Assembly: GCA_023246415.1 (NCBI GenBank)
Contig: JAHFIK010000042.1
Location: forward strand, 1-11,121
Source: Candidatus Uhrbacteria bacterium
GTDB taxonomy: Bacteria; Patescibacteriota; Patescibacteriia; 2-12-FULL-60-25
Direction of reading: 5' to 3'
Length of the DNA stretch: 11,121 nucleotides
Part shown: positions 7,107 to 11,121 of the stretch, one piece after another
Layout: the number at the start of each line of letters is the position of its first letter
Position numbering within the stretch: the stretch's first letter is position 1
The notes under the pieces: model-generated
What the model saw: only the letters and a program-made list of their open reading frames with translations
The model's database searches: none
Told to the model about the DNA's origin: nothing
Program-made: the position numbers and the translations under genes

Positions 7107-7627
7107 ACGGTGGTGATTGCGTGTTTCATGCGCCGGAGGCGGCCGGCAACCGTTGCATCAAATTCCCAGTCTCCGAGTTGGATGAGAAGTCCTCCGCCAA
7201 TGGTCGGATCAATGCGTTCTGTTAAAGAAATGTGCTGACCGGTCTTTTGTTCCAGAATCTTTGCGATCTCTTTCCGTTCTTTCTCGGTGAGTGGAATCGC
7301 CGCGGTGGCTGTTGCGACGCGTGTTTGCGTTGCGTTTGCGTACGCGTCACGGACGTACGTCATGAGCCGATCTATCTTTTTCAGCTGTCGTTGAGCGGCG
7401 ATGAGCAACACGAGATTAACCGTTTCAGTGGCGCAGTCATCAATGGCGATGTTCAGCGCATGTGATCGTTCTTTGACGGAGATGGATGGATCGGCGATGT
7501 ATGATGCGAGTGCAGGAACCGTCCTCAGCGCGTGTTGAACGCGTTCAATCTCACGTACCGGATCTTTCCGGTCCGGCAATGAGGCGACGTACGCCTCGGC
7601 GTACGCCGTAAGTGGAATTCGGATCAT
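7103..7627 (-). CDS. atpH: F-type ATP synthase delta subunit
   Basis: Delta (OSCP homologue) sits on top of F1 and ties the alpha subunits to the peripheral b stalk, acting as part of the stator. The 174-residue product has the N-terminal six-helix domain (about 1-105) and the conserved C-terminal element IDPTIGGGLLIQLGDWEFDA (139-158), followed by the basic helix GRLRRMKHAI. The length is typical. Its ATG overlaps the atpF stop by four bases, and its own stop overlaps the atpA start in the same way, so atpF-atpH-atpA should be translated as a coupled set. Confidence 0.95.
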   Translation of the reverse strand: MIRIPLTAYAEAYVASLPDRKDPVREIERVQHALRTVPALASYIADPSISVKERSHALNIAIDDCATETVNLVLLIAAQRQLKKIDRLMTYVRDAYANATQTRVATATAAIPLTEKERKEIAKILEQKTGQHISLTERIDPTIGGGLLIQLGDWEFDATVAGRLRRMKHAITTV

Positions 7628-8220
7628 GATGAGGTCTGTTCCAGTTCAGCGATGGCGTCTGAAATTAATTGGCGATGTGCCTTGGCGTCAATCGCGCCAT
7701 TCGCCACCTTCTCTGCGGCCGTAACGACCAATTCAGAAATCTGAGACATCGCAGATCGCTTCGTTTCAAGCATCTCCCGTTCCGCGCGTGCCTTTGCGTC
7801 ATTCAACCGATCTTCAATGATTTTTTTCGACGCCTGAATCCGCTTCTCATGTTCCTCTTCAGCCCGCGTCTTTGCTTTTTCGATAATATCCTTTGCAACG
7901 ACGTGCGCTTCGCGAACAACCGTTTTCTTTGTTGATTCTGCGGTCAGCAGTTTCTCCTTCGCTTCCTTCGCCTCTTTGAGACCAAGTTCGATCTTCGTTT
8001 TGCGATCATCCATCGCTTTCAGGAGCGGCTTGAAGACCCAGCGGCTCAGGACGAAGATCACGATCGAAAAGTTGATCAGCTGAGCGATAAACAGACTACC
8101 GTGCAACCCGAAGATTGCCGTCGGATTCCCTGACGATCCGGCCTGTTCGGTCGATGCCGTCGTTTCGGTCGTTGGTGCCGCTTGGGCAGTGTCTGCTTGA
8201 GCAAGAAGAGTGTTGGACAT
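7624..8220 (-). CDS. atpF: F-type ATP synthase b subunit with long N-terminal extension
   Basis: Subunit b forms the peripheral stalk that holds F1 against rotation. The 198-residue product has one membrane helix (about 42-62, FIAQLINFSIVIFVL) followed by the conserved FKPLLKAMDDRKTKIELGL and a long charged coiled coil (about 72-160) that ends in the delta-binding C-terminus. Unusually, about 40 residues rich in Ala, Thr, Gln and Ser precede the helix, where most b subunits have about 5-15; they would face outward. The next Met (70) lies after the helix, so a much later ATG start is impossible. A single atpF is present, with no b' gene. It follows a 161-base structured gap after atpE. Confidence 0.95.
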   Translation of the reverse strand: MSNTLLAQADTAQAAPTTETTASTEQAGSSGNPTAIFGLHGSLFIAQLINFSIVIFVLSRWVFKPLLKAMDDRKTKIELGLKEAKEAKEKLLTAESTKKTVVREAHVVAKDIIEKAKTRAEEEHEKRIQASKKIIEDRLNDAKARAEREMLETKRSAMSQISELVVTAAEKVANGAIDAKAHRQLISDAIAELEQTSS

Positions 8221-8231
8221 AGGAGCAATAC

Positions 8232-8314
8232 ATTGACGAATTACGGATTATCGTATTGGCGAATATCTTTTTAAGTAATCATTCGCTCATTCGCTCATTC
8301 GCTAATTCGTCAAT
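8232..8314 (-). repeat. Octamer tandem repeat inside an 11-bp inverted repeat, atpE-atpF gap
   Basis: Four tandem octamers (ATTCGCTC, ATTCGCTC, ATTCGCTA, ATTCGTCA) occupy 8281-8312. An 11-bp perfect inverted repeat, ATTGACGAATT (8232-8242) and AATTCGTCAAT (8304-8314), encloses most of them. Within it GCGAAT (8259-8264) can pair with any of three ATTCGC copies (8281, 8289, 8297). In the operon mRNA this fold would end 11 bases before the atpF ATG at 8220, so it could limit ribosome access or RNA decay. The repeats are seen; any function is inferred. Confidence 0.7.
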
Positions 8315-8320
8315 TTTGAA

Positions 8321-8370
8321 ACTCGTACCCGAGTTCATCAACTCGCCAAGAAATATTCCCTCAGCGAGTT
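8321..8370 (-). promoter_or_regulatory. Alternating ACTCG/CGAGT arms directly after atpE
   Basis: Four arms alternate in orientation: ACTCG (8321-8325), CGAGTT (8330-8335), AACTCGC (8340-8346) and GCGAGTT (8364-8370). Each arm can pair with its neighbour, giving mutually exclusive hairpins (5, 6 and 7 bp) in the mRNA just past the atpE stop at 8382. This could stabilise the 3' end of an atpE-rich transcript or attenuate readthrough into atpF. No T-run follows, so a plain intrinsic terminator is unlikely. Confidence 0.5.
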
Positions 8371-8381
8371 TGTGAATCCGA

Positions 8382-8600
8382 TTACAAGGTGAACACCACG
8401 ACGAGCGCGTAGATGGCGATAGCCTCTGCGAACGCGGCGCCGAGCAGCATTGGGACGAAAATCTTCCCGGACGCTTCTGGGTTGCGGCCAATGGCTTCCA
8501 TGGCTTTTGAAACGATCTTGCCGACGGCAAGGGCTGGCGCGAATCCGCCAACGGCGATGGCAAAGGCCTTCGCGAAGAGCACGGCTGTTTCTGGGGTCAT
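8382..8600 (-). CDS. atpE: F-type ATP synthase c subunit (rotor ring)
   Basis: Subunit c assembles into the membrane ring that carries protons or sodium ions and drives rotation. The 72-residue product is a helical hairpin: helix 1 (about 7-37), polar loop RNPEA (39-43), helix 2 (about 47-71). The ion-binding carboxylate is E59, in AFAEAIAIY (56-64). Sodium-type rings usually have Gln in helix 1 and Ser or Thr after the Glu; here V26 and A60 occupy those places, so proton coupling is more likely. The helix-1 packing motif, normally GxGxGxGxG, reads GFAPALAVG (19-27), with three of five glycines changed to alanine. The gene is flanked by gaps of 123 and 161 bases, unlike its tightly packed neighbours. 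No Shine-Dalgarno motif is visible. Confidence 0.97.
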   Translation of the reverse strand: MTPETAVLFAKAFAIAVGGFAPALAVGKIVSKAMEAIGRNPEASGKIFVPMLLGAAFAEAIAIYALVVVFTL

Positions 8601-8723
8601 ACGAATGATGAGATGTTCGGGAGTCTGATCGACGATGGTTGGATATTTAACGTCGTCTTCGTCCTGAATGATAGTGGATGAGTTCGGCGATCCCGATTGA
8701 TATCGGAACCCCCGTCACGCCCC

Positions 8724-9560
8724 CTATGCGGTCGCGTGCTGATTCGCGTGCTCCTCTGCGTGCCGGTCGTCGTCTCCATGCGGCTCAGAGGATTGAATCG
8801 TGAGGTACACAAGCGTTAGCATCGCAAAAACCGTTGCCTGAACAACGCCGACGAGCAATTCCAATCCCATAAACGGCAGCGGCGCAAGGTACGCAATCAT
8901 TGAGGAGATGACGGTCATCAACACTTCACCGGCAAAGATGTTTCCGAATAACCGAAGTGAGAGTGAGAGAATTTTTGCAATTTCTGAGAAGAATTCAATA
9001 ATACCGACGATGAATTCGATGCACGCGACCAAAATCTTCATCGGATCAAACGTCTTAATCGCTTTCCACACGGTCCCGAACTGAAGGAATTTATTCGCAT
9101 GCGTAAAAAACCCGAGGGTTGTGATTCCAAGAAGATGTGATGCGATCACGGAAACGGTTGCCATCGCAAGCGTCAGGTTGAGATCGCTGTTTGCAGACCT
9201 GAGGAATGGAATAAATTCCGCTTCCCCATGAACCGTTTTGATCAAGCCGATTGTTCCCGTGCCCGGAAACAAGCCCAACCAATTCGATCCAAGGATAAAG
9301 AAGAAGAGCCCAGCAACGAGCGGAAAGAATTTCTTCGATTTTTCACGACTGCCAGTCACCTGATCAAAATACCCAAACAGCGCTTCAAAGACGGTTTCTG
9401 CAATAGATTGGACGCGCCCTGGAACCTCTGCGATCTTTTTTCGGAAGAAGAATGCAAAAACAACAACAACGATGGTCAATAGACTTGAATTGACATACGC
9501 ATTCGTCACCGGAAATGAGCCGATCCGCGTAATGGTTTCTGCAGCTAGAGGGATGTTCAT
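8724..9560 (-). CDS. atpB: F-type ATP synthase a subunit
   Basis: Subunit a is the stator membrane channel that passes ions to and from the c-ring. The 278-residue product has five to six hydrophobic helices (about 25-39, 79-98, 128-150, 176-200, 206-228 and 233-256). The essential arginine is R203 in LSLSLRLFGNIFAGEVLM (198-215). Other family marks are SNWLGLFPG (92-100) and SDLNLTLAMA (125-134). After the last helix comes a 20-residue hydrophilic tail rich in His, Asp and Glu (EPHGDDDRHAEEH). Its ATG overlaps the stop of the preceding gene by four bases, and AAAGGA lies about 9 bases upstream of the ATG, the clearest Shine-Dalgarno-like sequence in the operon. Confidence 0.97.
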   Translation of the reverse strand: MNIPLAAETITRIGSFPVTNAYVNSSLLTIVVVVFAFFFRKKIAEVPGRVQSIAETVFEALFGYFDQVTGSREKSKKFFPLVAGLFFFILGSNWLGLFPGTGTIGLIKTVHGEAEFIPFLRSANSDLNLTLAMATVSVIASHLLGITTLGFFTHANKFLQFGTVWKAIKTFDPMKILVACIEFIVGIIEFFSEIAKILSLSLRLFGNIFAGEVLMTVISSMIAYLAPLPFMGLELLVGVVQATVFAMLTLVYLTIQSSEPHGDDDRHAEEHANQHATA

Positions 9561-9835
9561 GTTGGATGGTCCTTTTTCGTTGCGGCCGCACGATCAGTGA
9601 GTCGTTTTGCCACGGCTTTTCCTTTCATCACAATGATGCGGTAGCCAACAACGAACATGAGGATGAACGCGACGATCTTGAAGACATACTTGGTTCCAAA
9701 CCATTTATCCGCAAAAACACCAAGGAGTGCGAAAACCGTCGCCGTGATGAGCACGGTGGCAAGGAGATCAGACGCGATCCCAAGCGCTTCCCAGATCGTG
9801 GGGTCACGCCGGGAAGGTTTTTCCTCATCTTTCAT
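9557..9835 (-). CDS. AtpZ/AtpI-like small membrane protein, first gene of the ATP synthase operon
   Basis: Proteins of this group (F0F1-ATPase subunit, putative; often called AtpI or AtpZ) help c-ring assembly or ion supply and are encoded at the head of many atp operons. From the ATG at 9835 the product has 92 residues: a charged head (1-12), helix 1 (about 17-40), the loop LGVFADKWFGTKYVF (38-52) resembling the family's LG..D...GT.P pattern, helix 2 (about 50-70), and a basic tail. The reading frame runs upstream to a possible alternative start at 9961, but those 42 residues are not membrane-like in the family manner and cross the operon promoter, so I reject them. Its stop overlaps atpB by four bases. 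The family match is by short motif and position. Confidence 0.85.
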   Translation of the reverse strand: MKDEEKPSRRDPTIWEALGIASDLLATVLITATVFALLGVFADKWFGTKYVFKIVAFILMFVVGYRIIVMKGKAVAKRLTDRAAATKKDHPT

Positions 9836-9848
9836 AAAGGACGGCCTG

Positions 9849-9877
9849 ATTCTAAGGGAAATCGGCAAAAGAAGCAA
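9849..9877 (-). promoter_or_regulatory. Putative main promoter of the ATP synthase operon, very short leader
   Basis: On the minus strand TTGCTT (9877-9872) and TAGAAT (9854-9849) are 17 bases apart; the -10 box matches 5/6 and the -35 box 3/6. Only 13 bases lie between the -10 box and the first ATG at 9835, so the leader would be about 5-8 bases with no room for a ribosome binding site. No better promoter is visible before the hairpin at 9964-9991. Confidence 0.55.
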
Positions 9878-9963
9878 GCCCGGCCTGGGGGTGGTTTGAG
9901 CGCAAAACGGGTACGAATGCAAGGGAGGTTGGGCTTGACAACGGTAAAGGGGTCTACACACAG

Positions 9964-9991
9964 ACGCCTCCTCGTTGGTTCGAGGAGGCGT
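9964..9991 (-). terminator. Strong GC-rich hairpin between the unknown gene and the atp operon
   Basis: ACGCCTCCTCG (9964-9974) pairs perfectly over 11 bp with CGAGGAGGCGT (9981-9991) around a 6-base loop. It lies 35 bases past the stop codon of the gene at 10027-10950 and upstream of the operon promoter, where a terminator is expected. The T-run is better on the plus strand (TTTT) than on the minus strand (TCTGTGTGT), so it could also stop antisense transcription. Confidence 0.65.
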
Positions 9992-10026
9992 TTTGAGTCG
10001 TTACGGCAGAGAAAGAGAGCTGGCGG

Positions 10027-10950
10027 TCAATGCGTAAGAACCTGACCATGAATCTCCAGACCAACGTCTGGAGGAAGAATTCGTCGACACACGTGTGAGA
10101 CGATCTGCCGAAGATCATTGATTGCATCTGGCCACGCATCTCTCGCAATCGTCCCGCCAATCAACTGACGACCGACGGTAAAAATTCGTTGTTCGAAGTG
10201 TGCGACCGCATCTTCGATATTTCCATTCTCATCCAGGGCTGGTGGACCGCCTGTTGTTGAGATGAGACGCAGGATATTGATCGGAATAAGAACCTTGCTG
10301 AATTCAAGCGTGCCCATGAAGTCCATTTCATACGCCTGCTTGCGACCGTTCATTGCAATCAAAACATCACATGAACGAACGAACGCTCTTGAGTACGAAC
10401 GCTTATTCGGTGATACATAGATCGGATGTTTGTCGTCATGGACATACCAAAGGTATTCCGGACAACTGAAACCGAGTTGAGCACGCCGTAATCGCTCTGC
10501 CGTTTCTATCGTGACGCGATCGACGCACAGATGTGAGCCCCCATGCGCGTAACAGAGGTTCGCGTCTGGATAGCGAGCACAAACATGCTCATCCATCAGT
10601 TCGATGGCGACACTACACGCTTTTTCATAGGCGCCTGGGACGACACCATACTTTCTACACTTTTCTTCACTGAGGCTGGAGTACCCGTTAATCCCAAAGA
10701 TCAGCGTATACGGAAGCGACAAATTTTCCTTGATCGCAAGTTTTCGTTGACCGGGAAAGTAGATCCGCTTCTGTACGAATCGCTTTTCGTACATTCGCTC
10801 TTGCGCATCTGCGCCTGGATTCAGGCAAATGACGCCAGACTCAGAAAGAAGATCTGCTCTGTTCTTTGTTCGAATGACGGTTTCACGACCGTCTCTAAAG
10901 AGTTGATAACTCGGATCAATGAGATCCATTGGGTTCTTTTTTCTGCTCAT
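10027..10950 (-). CDS. Protein of unknown function, possible SLOG/Rossmann-like domain
   Basis: From the ATG at 10950 the product has 307 residues; a TTG at 10974 could add eight, but I prefer the ATG. It has no signal peptide or membrane segment and seems cytosolic. A basic start is followed by a region with FPGQRK (65-70) and LPYTLIFGINGYSSL (79-93). The segment CYAHGGSHLCVDRVTIETAE (133-152) and, after a gap, CDVLIAMNGRKQAYEMDFMG (194-213) plus KVLIPI (219-224) and TTGGPPA (232-238) resemble the order of beta-strand and glycine loop followed by an exposed acidic turn seen in SLOG-type nucleotide-binding proteins such as DprA or LOG. This likeness is by eye and weak. Seven cysteines are spread through it. 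It stands alone between two hairpins with its own promoter. Confidence 0.8.
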   Translation of the reverse strand: MSRKKNPMDLIDPSYQLFRDGRETVIRTKNRADLLSESGVICLNPGADAQERMYEKRFVQKRIYFPGQRKLAIKENLSLPYTLIFGINGYSSLSEEKCRKYGVVPGAYEKACSVAIELMDEHVCARYPDANLCYAHGGSHLCVDRVTIETAERLRRAQLGFSCPEYLWYVHDDKHPIYVSPNKRSYSRAFVRSCDVLIAMNGRKQAYEMDFMGTLEFSKVLIPINILRLISTTGGPPALDENGNIEDAVAHFEQRIFTVGRQLIGGTIARDAWPDAINDLRQIVSHVCRRILPPDVGLEIHGQVLTH

Positions 10951-10988
10951 CACACCGCTCTCTTTCTTTGCCAAAAGGCCGCATCTGC

Positions 10989-11017
10989 CTCTTACCGGAA
11001 AACGATCAAAAAGTCAA
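10989..11017 (-). promoter_or_regulatory. Putative promoter of the unknown gene
   Basis: On the minus strand TTGACT (11017-11012, 5/6) and TAAGAG (10994-10989, 3/6) are exactly 17 bases apart. Transcription would start near 10982, giving a leader of about 30 bases before the ATG at 10950, with a weak purine stretch (AAAGAGAG) upstream of the start. Confidence 0.4.
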
Positions 11018-11031
11018 CCCAAATACACAAC

Positions 11032-11053
11032 GCCTCCCCATGACTGAGGAGGC
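11032..11053 (-). terminator. Hairpin upstream of the unknown gene, possible terminator of the preceding gene
   Basis: GCCTCCCCA (11032-11040) pairs with TGAGGAGGC (11045-11053) over 9 bp with one mismatch and a TGAC loop. It follows, on the minus strand, the possible stop codon at 11083-11085 and precedes the promoter at 10989-11017. The sequence after it (GTTGTGTATTT) is only moderately T-rich. Confidence 0.45.
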
Positions 11054-11082
11054 TTGCGAGTGAGTGGTGAGTAGTGGAGTAG

Positions 11083-11121
11083 CTAGATAACGAACGCGCC
11101 AACACGTCCGGACATTTCGGA
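11083..11121 (-). CDS. Possible C-terminal end of a gene entering from the right edge
   Basis: One minus-strand frame reads SEMSGRVGAFVI and then TAG at 11083-11085, about 30 bases before a terminator-like hairpin. Twelve codons cannot identify a gene or prove that this frame is used; the call rests on the spacing to the hairpin. Confidence 0.3.
   Translation of the reverse strand, partial: SEMSGRVGAFVI

Noticed and set aside
8281..8312. CRISPR-like array
   Set aside because: The units are contiguous octamers without spacers, so this is a short tandem repeat.
8601..8723. atpB-atpE gap as a regulatory element
   Set aside because: Only short stems (CCGAT/ATCGG at 8693-8706; GACGA/TCGTC at 8631-8657) and an isolated TATCAT without a -35 box are visible; not enough for a call, though a translational enhancer for atpE cannot be excluded.
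9836..9961. N-terminal extension of the AtpZ/I-like gene
   Set aside because: It would span the operon promoter and adds Pro/Cys-rich residues unlike the family; the ATG at 9835 fits better.
11057..11082. GAGTG/GTGAGTAG-rich stretch as a repeat array
   Set aside because: It is only simple low-complexity sequence over about 26 bases without a regular unit.

Overview
The window is bacterial and is dominated by one operon encoding a complete F-type ATP synthase, read on the minus strand in the order atpZ/I-like, atpB, atpE, atpF, atpH, atpA, atpG, atpD, atpC. My best guess at the organism is an uncultured member of the Patescibacteria (Candidate Phyla Radiation). This rests on the style of the b subunit around its membrane helix, almost no Shine-Dalgarno sequences, promoters that sit directly on start codons, and short hypothetical neighbours. 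It is an inference from these features, not a placement by phylogeny. All stop codons used (TAA, TAG, TGA) fit the standard bacterial code.

Layout from left to right. Positions 1-425 (minus) hold the N-terminal third or so of glutamyl-tRNA synthetase, cut by the window edge. Positions 426-607 are a divergent intergenic region with a plausible plus-strand promoter. A 38-residue acidic peptide may be encoded at 608-724 (plus); it converges on a bidirectional terminator with a 302-residue membrane-anchored, probably extracytoplasmic protein (777-1685, minus). Next is a WecG/TagA/CpsF-family glycosyltransferase (1750-2490, minus), whose promoter is almost fused to its start codon. Between it and the ATP synthase operon lies a 122-base REP-like or MITE-like palindrome (2586-2707), then a hairpin that probably ends the operon transcript.

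The operon (2789-9835) starts from a promoter whose -10 box lies 13 bases before the first ATG. Several genes are coupled by 4-base ATGA overlaps (atpZ/atpB, atpF/atpH, atpH/atpA). The two large gaps flank atpE, the gene for the c-ring subunit needed in many copies. The atpE-atpF gap is densely structured, with alternating inverted arms and octamer repeats, and may adjust subunit ratios. All subunits keep their catalytic or ion-translocating residues, so the enzyme looks functional and probably proton-coupled. The c subunit has alanines in place of most glycines of the helix-1 packing motif, which in other bacteria goes with altered c-ring size.

To the right of the operon, past a strong 11-bp hairpin, is a 307-residue protein of unknown family (10027-10950, minus) with a possible SLOG-like Rossmann region. 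It has its own promoter and is bounded on its far side by a second hairpin with a related GCCTCC/GGAGGC stem. A possible C-terminal tail of another minus-strand gene enters at the right edge. I saw no tRNA, rRNA, CRISPR array, transposase or phage gene.
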